Assembly (NCBI GenBank): GCA_964494085.1
Contig: CAZBQJ010000001.1
Coordinates: 248,001 to 312,000, forward strand
Source: CAZBQJ01 sp964494085
GTDB taxonomy: Bacteria > Patescibacteriota > Gracilibacteria > UBA1369
Length of the DNA stretch: 64,000 bases
Direction: 5' to 3'
Shown: positions 1-9,366 of the stretch, one piece after another
How the letters are laid out: each line of letters opens with the position of its first letter
Numbering within the stretch: the stretch's first letter is position 1
Position numbers and translations under genes: made by a program
Notes under the pieces: model-generated
Database searches by the model: none
What the model was told of the DNA's origin: nothing
The model's input: the letters and a program-made list of their open reading frames with translations, nothing else

Positions 1-2
1 GT

Positions 3-482
3 ATGGTCATGACACCTCAACCACTATTTGATGCTATCCAAGCTATTCGTAAAGAAAACCCTGGACCAGTCATTTATCTAAGTGCCAAAGGAGATATTTT
101 GACTCACACCAAAGCAAAAAGAATCGCCAAGAGTCTACAGAGTAAAAGTGGTCTAATTTTAATTTGTGGAAGATACGAAGGAATTGATCAAAGAGTCATA
201 GATTTATGTGTAGATCAGGAGCTTTCCATCGGTAAATACATACTTACCGGAGGCGAATTGCCAGCCATGGTTTTGATCGATGTAATAATCCGTTTTTTAC
301 CAAATCTACTGGGAGACCAGAATTCGCATATTGAAGAAACCTTTTCTCGCAAGTTGAAGGGGAAAAAAGAATATCCACATTATACAAAACCTCGAACCTT
401 TGAAGGACTCACAGTTCCTGAAGTACTGCTCAGTGGCCATCATAAAAAAATTTCTCAGTGGCGAGAAGAACATTTAACCTGA
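3..482 (+). CDS. trmD: tRNA (guanine-N1)-methyltransferase TrmD, 3' part
   Basis: C-terminal two thirds of TrmD, which methylates N1 of G37 in tRNAs to prevent frameshifting. The reading frame is open to the window edge, so the first roughly 80 residues are missing and the apparent start is internal (family length about 230-250 aa). Visible family signatures are CGRYEGIDQRV near residue 56 and SIGKYILTGGELPAM near residue 75, which form the knotted SAM-binding site. The C-terminal region with PHYTKPRTFEGL and VLLSGHH binds tRNA. The next gene starts 7 nt downstream, so the two are probably cotranscribed. Confidence 0.95.
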   Translation: MVMTPQPLFDAIQAIRKENPGPVIYLSAKGDILTHTKAKRIAKSLQSKSGLILICGRYEGIDQRVIDLCVDQELSIGKYILTGGELPAMVLIDVIIRFLPNLLGDQNSHIEETFSRKLKGKKEYPHYTKPRTFEGLTVPEVLLSGHHKKISQWREEHLT

Positions 483-489
483 TTTATAA

Positions 490-3330
490 ATGCCTGAAGC
501 TAAACAATACTCTTATCATAATATTTTCGAAACTTTCGATAGTAGTGAGCATGGTTTGGATAGTAATGAAGCGATCTTTCGCTTAAAAAAATATGGTCAA
601 AACCATCTCGGATCAATTAAAAAGAAATCGGCCTGGATACAATTTTTAGAAGAGTTTTACGATCCGATGGTCTTACTCCTGATCGCCGCCACCGTTTTCG
701 CCTTCTTTTCCGGTGATACTGTCGATGCTCTAATCATTTTCCTAGTCGTCATTCTCAATGCCGCCATTAGTTTCATTCAAAAACATCGTGCTGAAAAGGC
801 CGTTGAAGCATTAAAAAAATTAGTCTCTCCACAGGCCAGAGTGATCAGGAATCATCAACAAATTCTAGTCGATACCGCCAACCTTGTTCCTGGTGATATC
901 ATCATGGTCAATGAAGGCGACACTGTACCTGCAGACGCAATTATCTTTCAGGCCAATGAATTGGAAAGTGCCGAAGCTGTTTTGCGCGGGGAATCAATGC
1001 CCATCCCTAAAACTGCTTTCGACACTACAGAAAAAGGAGCCATGAGTACTGTCGATAATATCATTTTTACTGGCGCCACTATCAGTCGTGGAAATGCTAA
1101 AGCTTTGGTGATCAAAACCGGACTAGAAACAGAATTTGGGAAAATCGCCACCATGACTCAGGAAACCAAAAAGGACGCCACTCCGTTGGAAAAGGAAATT
1201 CATCATATTGGTATTTTTGCGGCACAGATCACCCTGATTATCATTGCCATCATTTTTATTTTCGAATTACTGGTTCATCAAAGATCAATACTTGATAATA
1301 TTCTCTTCTCTACTTCTATCGCAGTAGCTGCTGTTCCCGAAGGTTTACCGGCGGTAATTACCATTGCCTTAGCGTTGGGAGTACAGAGATTGTCCAAAAA
1401 GAACGCCATTATCAGACAATTATCAGCTGTCGAAACCTTGGGTGCCACGACAGTTATATGTACTGATAAAACCGGTACATTGACCAAGAATGAAATGACT
1501 GTGACTCAGGCAGTCATTGATGATTTTTATTTGCAAATGGAAGGAGTAGGTTATGAGCCTAAAGGTAGTTACAAAATTATTACTGGTAAAAATGAACAGC
1601 TGGAAATCCTTGACAATCAGATCAGCAATGAATTTTCTCGCCAGAATCCAGGCATAACCAGTAGTCTAAACTGGCTTAATCTTTGTGCAACGCTCTGTAA
1701 CAATGCCGCTCTTACTTTTAAAGACAATCGTTATCAGGTATTGGGAGATCCCACCGAAGGTTGTCTAAAAACCTTAGCTTTAAAAATCGATCAAAATTTA
1801 GAAGAAAATGTTCTTGGTAATTGGGAGGAAATTCACGAATTGCCTTTTGATTCTGATCGTAAGATGATGTCCAAAATATACTTGGATCGTAAGCATGGCA
1901 AATATTATGTCTTTCTGAAAGGCGCTCCTGAACAGGTTTTAGCAGCCAGTGATCAGAGGCTCCATCACGGCAGGGTAACTATCCTCACCAAAGGTATCAA
2001 AGAGGACTTGATGCACACCAATAAACAATTCAATCAGAAAGCCTTACGAACAATCGCCTTGGCCTACAAGGAAATCAATGTACACGACATAAATGAATTT
2101 CTTCAGCAATCAAATTTCCAAGGAAAAACGCATCAATTAGAGAAAAAACTAACCTTTATCGGTATTGTCGGGCTAACTGATCCACCTCGTATCGGAGTCA
2201 AAGAGGCCATCAAAATGACCAGCATAGCCGGTATTAGAACTATTATTATCACCGGTGATAATGGTTTAACTGCAGAGGCAATTGCTGAACAAATTGGCCT
2301 ATCAAGCCCAAAACGCCCAGCTACAATCATTACCGGAGAACAATTGGCAAGACTGACAGATCAGGAATTAAAAGATATCCTCAGTAAAAAAGATAGCCGG
2401 TTAATTTTTGCTAGAACAAAACCTGAACATAAACTACGGATAGTCTCAATACTCAAAGAAAATGGAGAAATTGTCGCCGTCACTGGTGACGGCGTTAACG
2501 ATGCTCCGGCTTTGAAACGCGCCGACATTGGAGTGGCGATGGGACTAACAGGTTCCGACGTCTCCAGGGAAGCGGCCAGTCTGGTCTTGATGGACGATAG
2601 TTTCAAAACCATCGTAGTTGCTATCGAAGAAGGACGGGTAATATTCTCAAATTTAAAAAAATTCATTTTTTATATATTCTCATCCAATGTCGGCGAAGTC
2701 GTAGCTATTTTCTTTAGTTTGATCATCGGCCTGGGAGCACCGCTTTCTGCCATGTTAATTTTAACCATTAACTTTGTTACTGACCTGTTCCCAGCGCTAG
2801 CACTGAGTTTTGAACCTGCCGAAAAACATTTAATGCAACAAGCTCCACGCTCACCCAAAGAGAAAATCATGAGTGGGAAATTCGTCCAAAGGATTATGAT
2901 AACTGGTTTCGCGCTGGGCTTTATCACCTTGGCGTTATACGCTTACAAATTATTCTACAATGGTTGGGCTTATGGAACTCCTATACCGGATGAATTACTT
3001 AGCCAGGCCAGTTCATTGGCTTTTGTTGCCCTGGTTATTCTACAAGTGGCCAATTCATTTAACGCCAAAACTGAAAACGTTTCTCTCTTTGTCACTAATC
3101 CATTCAATAATTGGAAGTTAATCTTAGCCAATTTATCATCAGCATTAATCGCCATAGCGATAGTTGAGATACCCTTTCTACAAAGATTTTTCCACACAAG
3201 TGGATTAAACCTGCTTGATTGGGGACTTGTAGCAATCAGTTGTGTTCTAATTACAATTGTTTCGGAATTAATCAAATTCACCAATCGTAAGAACAAAAAG
3301 AACCATGAGCATCATCCAAAAACTTCATAA
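490..3330 (+). CDS. P-type Ca2+-transporting ATPase (SERCA/PacL-like, P2A)
   Basis: 946-aa membrane pump using ATP to move Ca2+ out of the cytoplasm. Order: N-terminal cation ATPase domain, A domain, phosphorylation motif DKTGTLT at D326, nucleotide-binding domain, hinge TGDGVND (D667, D671), then the C-terminal membrane helices. Helix residues match the SERCA calcium sites: E284 in PEGL (M4), N733 and E736 in M5, N761, T764 and D765 in M6, with SERCA-like spacing. This favours Ca2+ over H+ or Na+/K+. One oddity: the A-domain TGES loop reads RGES (R166-S169), although the catalytic glutamate E168 is kept. The gene overlaps the following DUF167 gene by 26 nt. Confidence 0.93.
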   Translation: MPEAKQYSYHNIFETFDSSEHGLDSNEAIFRLKKYGQNHLGSIKKKSAWIQFLEEFYDPMVLLLIAATVFAFFSGDTVDALIIFLVVILNAAISFIQKHRAEKAVEALKKLVSPQARVIRNHQQILVDTANLVPGDIIMVNEGDTVPADAIIFQANELESAEAVLRGESMPIPKTAFDTTEKGAMSTVDNIIFTGATISRGNAKALVIKTGLETEFGKIATMTQETKKDATPLEKEIHHIGIFAAQITLIIIAIIFIFELLVHQRSILDNILFSTSIAVAAVPEGLPAVITIALALGVQRLSKKNAIIRQLSAVETLGATTVICTDKTGTLTKNEMTVTQAVIDDFYLQMEGVGYEPKGSYKIITGKNEQLEILDNQISNEFSRQNPGITSSLNWLNLCATLCNNAALTFKDNRYQVLGDPTEGCLKTLALKIDQNLEENVLGNWEEIHELPFDSDRKMMSKIYLDRKHGKYYVFLKGAPEQVLAASDQRLHHGRVTILTKGIKEDLMHTNKQFNQKALRTIALAYKEINVHDINEFLQQSNFQGKTHQLEKKLTFIGIVGLTDPPRIGVKEAIKMTSIAGIRTIIITGDNGLTAEAIAEQIGLSSPKRPATIITGEQLARLTDQELKDILSKKDSRLIFARTKPEHKLRIVSILKENGEIVAVTGDGVNDAPALKRADIGVAMGLTGSDVSREAASLVLMDDSFKTIVVAIEEGRVIFSNLKKFIFYIFSSNVGEVVAIFFSLIIGLGAPLSAMLILTINFVTDLFPALALSFEPAEKHLMQQAPRSPKEKIMSGKFVQRIMITGFALGFITLALYAYKLFYNGWAYGTPIPDELLSQASSLAFVALVILQVANSFNAKTENVSLFVTNPFNNWKLILANLSSALIAIAIVEIPFLQRFFHTSGLNLLDWGLVAISCVLITIVSELIKFTNRKNKKNHEHHPKTS

Positions 3331-3601
3331 AAGCTTGGAGACAAGCGGTAAAATAACCGTTGAAGCTATAATTACGCCTAAAAGCCAAAGAAATCAGTTA
3401 ATTGACCTGGAAGTCAATCAAGCCGGCCAAATTCGCTTAAAACTCAAAATTCGAGGAATTCCAGAAAAAGGGCTTGTAAATGAGGAATTAATCAAATTTC
3501 TTGCCAAAACGCTCAAATTACCCAAATCCAATTTACAAATTGTTCGTGGCCATACCAATCGGATCAAACTAATCGTACTAACCAAACATGCTTTACAATA
3601 A
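3305..3601 (+). CDS. DUF167 (YggU-like) family protein
   Basis: 98-aa small protein of the DUF167 family, whose function is unknown. Family features seen are the KITVEAIITPKSQRN strand, the central RLKLKIRGIPEKGLVNEELIKFLAK segment (family consensus ...A.P.DGKAN..LI..LA), and a C-terminal IVRGHTNRIKLI (consensus G..sR.K.v.I). It overlaps the ATPase gene upstream by 26 nt and rsmA downstream by 14 nt, consistent with one transcript and translational coupling. Confidence 0.85.
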   Translation: MSIIQKLHKSLETSGKITVEAIITPKSQRNQLIDLEVNQAGQIRLKLKIRGIPEKGLVNEELIKFLAKTLKLPKSNLQIVRGHTNRIKLIVLTKHALQ

Positions 3602-4418
3602 TAAGCCCGAACTAATCAAGATCCTCAAACAGGAAAATTTATATACCGAAAAAAAACTTGGCCAGAATTTTCTATGTAATCCTCAGGTAGTTGAAAAAAT
3701 GATTATGGCGGCGGATCTGCAGCCAACCGACACGGTAGTGGAGGTTGGCCCAGGTTTAGGTATTTTGACCAATGAACTCTTAAAAAAAGTCAAAAGAGTG
3801 ATCGCCATCGAAAAAGACACCAAATTCATCCCATATTTAGAAAAGACCTTTGCCGAATACGATAATCTGGAAATTCTGCATCAAGATGTCTTGAAAAGTC
3901 AGCTGCCGACTGAACCTTATAAAGTAGTGGCCAATATTCCGTTTTACATCACATCGCCGATTATCAGTCATTTTTTACAAAATCAGCAGGGAAGCCGACC
4001 ATCATTATTAATTTTATTAACTCAGTTAGAAGTAGCAGAAAAAATCTGTGCCAAGGATGGTGAACAGAACATCCTAAGTCTTCAAACGCAAGTGTTCACC
4101 AAGCCGGAAATAATCAGCCAAGTCAGTCCCGACAACTTTTTACCAGCCCCCAAAGTTTCTTCAGCAATTTTGAAATTAAACCCGCTTTCAGAGCCACTAA
4201 TCAAGGATACGAAGAAATTTATAGATTTAATAAAAAGGGCATATTTACAGAAAAGAAAGACTTTAGCGAACAGCTTAAATGGACTCTGGGGAATTTCAAA
4301 GCAAGATTGGTCGGACCATCTGGAAAAGAACGGAATTTCGGCTTTAGTAAGACCTCAAGCCCTAACCTTCGCCCAATGGAACATTATCCTGACTACCCTA
4401 CCTATTAATCAGATCTGA
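3588..4418 (+). CDS. rsmA: 16S rRNA (adenine1518/1519-N6,N6)-dimethyltransferase RsmA
   Basis: 276-aa SAM-dependent enzyme that dimethylates two adjacent adenines in the 3' terminal helix of 16S rRNA. Visible: N-terminal KKLGQNFL, SAM motif I VEVGPGLGILT (residues 51-61), the IAIEKD acidic loop, and the catalytic motif IV as NIPF (N116-F119) where most homologues have NLPY. The C-terminal helical rRNA-binding domain is present, so length is normal. Its last 10 nt overlap the convergent hrpA gene, leaving no room for an intergenic terminator. Confidence 0.95.
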   Translation: MLYNNKPELIKILKQENLYTEKKLGQNFLCNPQVVEKMIMAADLQPTDTVVEVGPGLGILTNELLKKVKRVIAIEKDTKFIPYLEKTFAEYDNLEILHQDVLKSQLPTEPYKVVANIPFYITSPIISHFLQNQQGSRPSLLILLTQLEVAEKICAKDGEQNILSLQTQVFTKPEIISQVSPDNFLPAPKVSSAILKLNPLSEPLIKDTKKFIDLIKRAYLQKRKTLANSLNGLWGISKQDWSDHLEKNGISALVRPQALTFAQWNIILTTLPINQI

Positions 4419-7400
4419 CCAGCTTCAATTTTCTTCTTAATTTCAGATAATTCTTCCAGGTCTTTCGGTTTTTCAGACTGAGCCAATTTCTCTATTTTAT
4501 TTAATTTATTAACTAAGTTATTCATAATTTTCTCCTTATAATCAGGAAGTTTAGCTCGCTTCGTCTCTAAAAACTTCTTTAGCTTCACAACATTTTTAAA
4601 CAAGTCAAGATCAGCCAGTTCTTTTTCAAAATTTAATTCACGCCACAAAGCCTGTCCCAATAAGGGCATCAGATCGATTGCAAAAAAGTATTTTTCATAG
4701 CGCTTCTCAACCCCCAATATTTGGCTTTCCTTAAAGTTAATCCCCGCCTTAACCTGCACCAGGAACAACTGCTTCAAAACTTCAACTGAACCTCTCCAGG
4801 CCACTTCCGGATCTTCCAATAATGCTCGCATCACCTTTCTACCTTCCATCCTTAAACCTATATAGCCATATACCATGGCGGATGGACCTTTTTCAAATAA
4901 ACTAATCCCCACTTCCTTTTTCTCTAAAATATCAGGCCAATAATGCCAAATCTCATCAATACGGATATTTTTTATTTCGATTTCACGACGCAGTTTTCTC
5001 CAAAATTTCTTCAGATGCCATCGGTCTACCTCCTTTTTCAGTTCATCAATACTTTCCCCTTCAGCTATTTGATCAATTTGTCCTGCCGCGCTGGTTACCA
5101 CAAAATTTGGCTTCAAATTATGGTACGAAGCTAAATTCGCCGTCACGATCTGGTCATTTAAATCCGCCAAATCATTCACTTCCAAAAAAACATTTGGGCC
5201 ATTCGGGAAACGATAGTCTTCATAAAAATATCTAACCGGAAGTTCCTTACCGGCCAGATAAACTTCCGCAGGGAAAAGCCGATCTATCTGTTCTCTCTCT
5301 ACTGGCGATAAAATTTGATCAATTTTCAAGGTTAAATAATCCTGTCCTTTTTCACGCAAAAGTCTCTGCAAATCCCCTACTGAAGTCACTTTACGACCAC
5401 TAGCAATTATCTTTTGTAAATACCACTCCTTCATCCTTGCCAGTGTAAAAGACCAATCAGCCCGATCCAGCTTAGCGGCGTAAATCTTCAATTGGGCAAT
5501 CACCCGATCATTTTCTTCCAGCCAGGGAAATTCTCTGATCAATTGCTTTTTCAAAAGGCCCTCTCTGATTAAATATTCCTGGGCCAAATCGGGACTTTCA
5601 GTGGCAACATTAATCATTCTATCTTTTACAATACGCATACTGCGGAAATAAACTTCCTCCTCCCTGATAGCTTGTCCGGTCTTCCGGTCAAACCAGATCT
5701 GTCCACGCTTGTGTCGACAAAGTTGTGGAGCAATTTCTTCCAGCCAAGTTGGATCAATAGCAGTATTGTTTCGGGCAAACAAGCGTGTAGTTTCAACAAT
5801 TTCCGCAGACACAAAAAATTTAGGATGAATCATGAATAACGCTGAGCCCGGGTGAATAAATATATTTTCAGTATTCCGCGATTTATAGACTTGCTTTCCG
5901 GTGGCTTCACAAAGGTTTTGGATAAAACCTGAAGCAATTGCCTTTAGTATTCCTTCCTTCTTCGACAAATCTACGGATAAATCTCTTTGTCCCGTAGGAA
6001 GAAGGTATTTGGAAAAATCATCTTTCGCAAAAATATTCAAGGTATCAAGCAATTGCCGATAGATTTGTTCAATTTCTTTCAGCATCAGGAAATTCAGATA
6101 ATTACTTTGACAGTAAGCAATCCTCTCTTCTTCACTGCCTATATCCTGCAATTTATTCCAAATCACCAAAAACACGATCAGGTCAGAAGCCAATTCTCTG
6201 CCAGAAACAACTTTATCGATCACCCTCTTGGTAAAGACCTTCCTCCCCTTACGGATTTTGATAGTTTTATAACGAACAATTTCACCATTAGCCATCCTCT
6301 GAAAGTAACGTTTAGCTCGATCCGCCTGTTCTTCCTCATCCTTCGGCCTCAAAAACGGATCTTTAACCGACAATGAAGAAGCAATAATAGCAATTTCTCT
6401 GACGCAATCATACCTTTCAGCAGCCGAAAGCATCGCCGAGATCCGTGGTTCCAAAGGTAAATGAGCCATTTTTACCCCTAAATCAGTCAGGTTCTGCTGT
6501 TCATCCAAGGCCCCCAATTCTATCAAATTAGCGATCGCATTTCGAAAGGCTTTGGTTTCTGGAGCATCAATGAAACTAAAACCAATTAAATCTTTGATCC
6601 CCATCAAAGTCATATGTAAAACTACAGAAGAGAGATCTGATCTTTGAATTTCCGGTTTAGTGTATTTTTCACGATCCAGAAAATCCTCTTCACTGTAAAG
6701 TCGAATGCAAGTACCCGCTTGTACACGACCGGCGCGGCCCGCCCTTTGGATGGCTGACGCTTGTGAAATGGACTTGATCTCCAGACTACCGATTCCTGTG
6801 CGGAAATTGAAATCAGTCAGGCGGGCCGTTCCTGGGTCTATCACATACTTGATCCCCGGTACGGTAATCGAAGTCTCAGCAATATTGGTGGCAATCACTA
6901 TTTTAGTTTGTCCGGGGTAATTCGAGTAAATCAGCTCTTGATCGGCCATTGATAAACGTGAATAGAGTGGTAGACATTTAAGCTCACTCCGCCCCAGAAA
7001 CTCTATTTCTCGAATAGTCTGAAAAATCTCTGCTTCACCGGGCATAAATATCAACATATCACCTGGATTCCCTCCCATAGCAATTCCACGAACCAATTGG
7101 GCGATTTTCTTAAATAGATCTTCGTTATAGGTAGGAGGATCGTAGCGAATCTCTACAGGATATAACCTCCCGGAAACATTAATAATCGGTATTTCTCTAG
7201 GTTTACCCTGTTCGTCTAAATTCAAATCCGCAAAGAAATTGGCGAATTTCGTAGCATCAAAAGTCGCTGAGGTAATCAGTATTTTCAATTCTGCCAGGCC
7301 AGCCTCCAATCTCTTTTTCTGAATATTTTTCAGTAACCCCAAAAGAAAATCTATATTGAGATTTCTCTCGTGGGCTTCATCAACCAGGATTGCATCGTAA

Positions 7401-7789
7401 CGTGAAAGCAAAGCGTCACCCTTCATTTCTTGCAGCAAGATACCATCAGTACAGATAGTGATGATAGTGCCGGAAGTAGTATCATCATCAAAACGGATTT
7501 TATATCCAACTTCCTGCCCTAGCTCCACACCCATTTCATGGGCAATCCAAGTTCCGATAGAAACCGCGGCGATACGCCGCGGTTGTGTACAAGCAATTTT
7601 AAATTGCCTAACCGATGGATCTGTTTGATAGAGGCTGGCCAAGGCCTCCAAAATCATTTTGGGAATTTGTGTAGATTTTCCTGAACCGGTTTCACCTACT
7701 ACGACAGTAACTTGGTTTTTTTCGATTGCTTTAACGATTTCCGATCGATGCGGCGTAATCGGGAGTATCTCCGGATAGTTTAATCTCAT
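4409..7789 (-). CDS. hrpA: DEAH-box ATP-dependent RNA helicase HrpA
   Basis: 1126-aa helicase of the HrpA/DHX family. Motif I GETGSGKST lies at residues 32-40, motif Ia TQPRR near 68, motif II DEAH at 137-140, motif III SAT near 174 and motif VI QRAGRAGR near 340. These are followed by the winged-helix, HA2 and OB regions and a long C-terminal HrpA extension (DUF3418-like). E. coli HrpA is about 1300 aa, so this is a somewhat short full-length form. It acts on RNA, in E. coli linked to rescue of stalled ribosomes. The gene is divergent from the hexokinase gene, with 72 nt between starts; no Shine-Dalgarno is visible. Confidence 0.92.
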   Translation of the reverse strand: MRLNYPEILPITPHRSEIVKAIEKNQVTVVVGETGSGKSTQIPKMILEALASLYQTDPSVRQFKIACTQPRRIAAVSIGTWIAHEMGVELGQEVGYKIRFDDDTTSGTIITICTDGILLQEMKGDALLSRYDAILVDEAHERNLNIDFLLGLLKNIQKKRLEAGLAELKILITSATFDATKFANFFADLNLDEQGKPREIPIINVSGRLYPVEIRYDPPTYNEDLFKKIAQLVRGIAMGGNPGDMLIFMPGEAEIFQTIREIEFLGRSELKCLPLYSRLSMADQELIYSNYPGQTKIVIATNIAETSITVPGIKYVIDPGTARLTDFNFRTGIGSLEIKSISQASAIQRAGRAGRVQAGTCIRLYSEEDFLDREKYTKPEIQRSDLSSVVLHMTLMGIKDLIGFSFIDAPETKAFRNAIANLIELGALDEQQNLTDLGVKMAHLPLEPRISAMLSAAERYDCVREIAIIASSLSVKDPFLRPKDEEEQADRAKRYFQRMANGEIVRYKTIKIRKGRKVFTKRVIDKVVSGRELASDLIVFLVIWNKLQDIGSEEERIAYCQSNYLNFLMLKEIEQIYRQLLDTLNIFAKDDFSKYLLPTGQRDLSVDLSKKEGILKAIASGFIQNLCEATGKQVYKSRNTENIFIHPGSALFMIHPKFFVSAEIVETTRLFARNNTAIDPTWLEEIAPQLCRHKRGQIWFDRKTGQAIREEEVYFRSMRIVKDRMINVATESPDLAQEYLIREGLLKKQLIREFPWLEENDRVIAQLKIYAAKLDRADWSFTLARMKEWYLQKIIASGRKVTSVGDLQRLLREKGQDYLTLKIDQILSPVEREQIDRLFPAEVYLAGKELPVRYFYEDYRFPNGPNVFLEVNDLADLNDQIVTANLASYHNLKPNFVVTSAAGQIDQIAEGESIDELKKEVDRWHLKKFWRKLRREIEIKNIRIDEIWHYWPDILEKKEVGISLFEKGPSAMVYGYIGLRMEGRKVMRALLEDPEVAWRGSVEVLKQLFLVQVKAGINFKESQILGVEKRYEKYFFAIDLMPLLGQALWRELNFEKELADLDLFKNVVKLKKFLETKRAKLPDYKEKIMNNLVNKLNKIEKLAQSEKPKDLEELSEIKKKIEAGQI

Positions 7790-7861
7790 CTGTTTGTCTT
7801 ATACACTGAAAGTATTCTATATTAGTAACAAATAACGCACCAGACATAATCCCTGATCATC
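7790..7861. promoter_or_regulatory. Divergent promoter region of hrpA and hexokinase gene
   Basis: 72-nt AT-rich gap between two divergent starts. On the minus strand TGTATAAG sits about 10 nt before the hrpA ATG, a plausible -10 box giving a very short leader. On the plus strand TATATT near 7819 is a possible -10 for the hexokinase gene. Assignment is by eye only. Confidence 0.35.
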
Positions 7862-9145
7862 ATGCCCGCCAATATTCCTGAAAGCAGCCAGCAAACCGCC
7901 CAAAAATTCCTTCAACAACACCGTTTTTTCGATTATCTAGATTCTGAAACCTATCTCCCCCAATTGGACATTCAAATCGCCACCAGATTAAAATTGGATA
8001 ACCCTCTAACTTTAGCATTTGCCAGCCGTCCAAATCAGCTCCAATTGAACAAATTATTTCTGGTAATGGATTTAGGCGGGACTTATTTGCGCCTCTATTT
8101 TTGCAAAAATAATGGACAGAAAAATCCAGAAGTGATCGCTAAAACTAAAATCTCTTTCTATCAAAATAAAATTTACACAATAGAAGTCTTCTTAGCCGAT
8201 TTGACTAAAGTCATCAAAGAATTTGTCGACGAACAGGGGCTTCTGGAAATGGCTGATTTCTCAAAAACCTTAGTCTTTGCATTTGCCAATGCCATGAAAC
8301 CGGAAATCCGCGCCGGAAAAGTCGATGGAACCATTCTTTATTGGGGCAAAAATCATCAAGAAAAAGGTATTTTAGGACTCAAACTCGGACAGGCTTTAGA
8401 AAAGCACTTAGCCAAAAACGGTCTGGAATTTTCAGTTCAGGCCATCAATGACAGTTCACTATCAACAATCGCAGGATTAAACCAAGTAAATTCCGGAGAT
8501 TGTCTAGCTGGAATAGTGGTGGGAACTGGGACCAATATCAACGCCGGGTTCCACCATCAAGATAAATTCTATTTAGCAAATTTGGAATTCGGCGACTTTG
8601 AATTTTTTCCTTATAGCACTTTTGATCAAGAACTAAATACCAGATTAATAAGCCCCAATCACTTCCGTACTGAAAAACTGTTTGCCGGGGCATGGCAAAG
8701 CTTACTGATGGTAATTATGATTGAATTTGCAGAAAAAGCAGGATTGGTAACCGCAGGTACTATCAATATTTTTAGCAAGGCCAGCGCGGTTGAACTGGAA
8801 AGTTGGTTCAATTCTGACCATCCAACTAGCCAGCCTGACCTGGAAGTTACAGACTGGTATTTTTGCCAAACAATCTGGACAGCTATGATCAAACGCGGCG
8901 CCGCTCTCTGCGCACTTGCTCTCACCAGGTTAGGTTTACAACTCAAACGACTTGGCTATTTACGAAAAGACTTAATCGTGATCCAGAGCGGCGCCTTACT
9001 GGAACAAAGTATAGTTTTCCGGCAAAATTTTCAGAAATCACTAGAGGAAAATGCTTCTAATAATAAATTAAATATTGTCCATTTTCAGGCACAAAACCTC
9101 ATTTGCACGGCTGCTTCAGCTCTCCTGAATTTGGTAAATAAATAA
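7862..9145 (+). CDS. Hexokinase (eukaryotic-type fold family)
   Basis: 427-aa sugar kinase resembling the eukaryotic hexokinase family rather than the usual bacterial ROK or Glk types. Seen: phosphate-1 motif DLGGTYLRL (D70-L78), a substrate-loop equivalent with DGTILYWGKN (155-164) in place of the family's L-x-x-WTKGF, the catalytic aspartate in AINDSSLS (D197), phosphate-2 loop GTGTN (221-225), and LEFGDF matching the family's MEWGAF. It would phosphorylate glucose or a similar hexose. The stop codon lies at the first bases of the 37-bp repeat array. Such hexokinases are uncommon in bacteria; substrate is not predictable here. Confidence 0.8.
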   Translation: MPANIPESSQQTAQKFLQQHRFFDYLDSETYLPQLDIQIATRLKLDNPLTLAFASRPNQLQLNKLFLVMDLGGTYLRLYFCKNNGQKNPEVIAKTKISFYQNKIYTIEVFLADLTKVIKEFVDEQGLLEMADFSKTLVFAFANAMKPEIRAGKVDGTILYWGKNHQEKGILGLKLGQALEKHLAKNGLEFSVQAINDSSLSTIAGLNQVNSGDCLAGIVVGTGTNINAGFHHQDKFYLANLEFGDFEFFPYSTFDQELNTRLISPNHFRTEKLFAGAWQSLLMVIMIEFAEKAGLVTAGTINIFSKASAVELESWFNSDHPTSQPDLEVTDWYFCQTIWTAMIKRGAALCALALTRLGLQLKRLGYLRKDLIVIQSGALLEQSIVFRQNFQKSLEENASNNKLNIVHFQAQNLICTAASALLNLVNK

Positions 9146-9366
9146 TGGCCGGCGGAGTGCTCGACGTCCGGCTAGATAGCGATGGCCGGCGGAGTGCTCG
9201 ACGTCCGGCTAGATAGCGATGGCCGGCGGAGTGCTCNNNNNNNNNNNNNNNNNNNNNNNNNNNNNNNNNNNNNNNNNNNNNNNNNNNNNNNNNNNNNNNN
9301 NNNNNNNNNNNNNNNNNNNNNNNNNNNNNNNNNNNNGACGTCCGGCTAGATAGCGATGGCCGGCGG
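9144..9366. repeat. 37-bp tandem repeat array interrupted by assembly gap
   Basis: Direct tandem units of 37 bp at 9144-9180 (first base differs), 9181-9217 and 9218 onward (cut by the gap after 19 nt), then from 9337 the rest of a unit to 9354 and 12 nt of another to 9366. All copies read are identical apart from the edges. Each unit is GC-rich in AT-rich surroundings and can fold: GCCGG pairs with CCGGC, enclosing GAG/CTC, and it contains the palindrome GACGTC. The array begins on the hexokinase stop codon and ends inside the last codons of the convergent gene. True copy number is unknown. It is not a CRISPR array because there are no spacers. Confidence 0.9.
9237..9336. other. Assembly gap (100 Ns)
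   Basis: Exactly 100 Ns, the conventional placeholder for a gap of unknown size. Both edges are the same 37-bp repeat unit, so the scaffold was joined across a collapsed repeat. Any reading frame across it is meaningless, and the two flanks might not be neighbours at the implied distance. Confidence 0.98.

Noticed and set aside
9144..9366. CRISPR array
   Set aside because: The 37-bp units are directly adjacent with no unique spacers, and there are no cas genes in the window.
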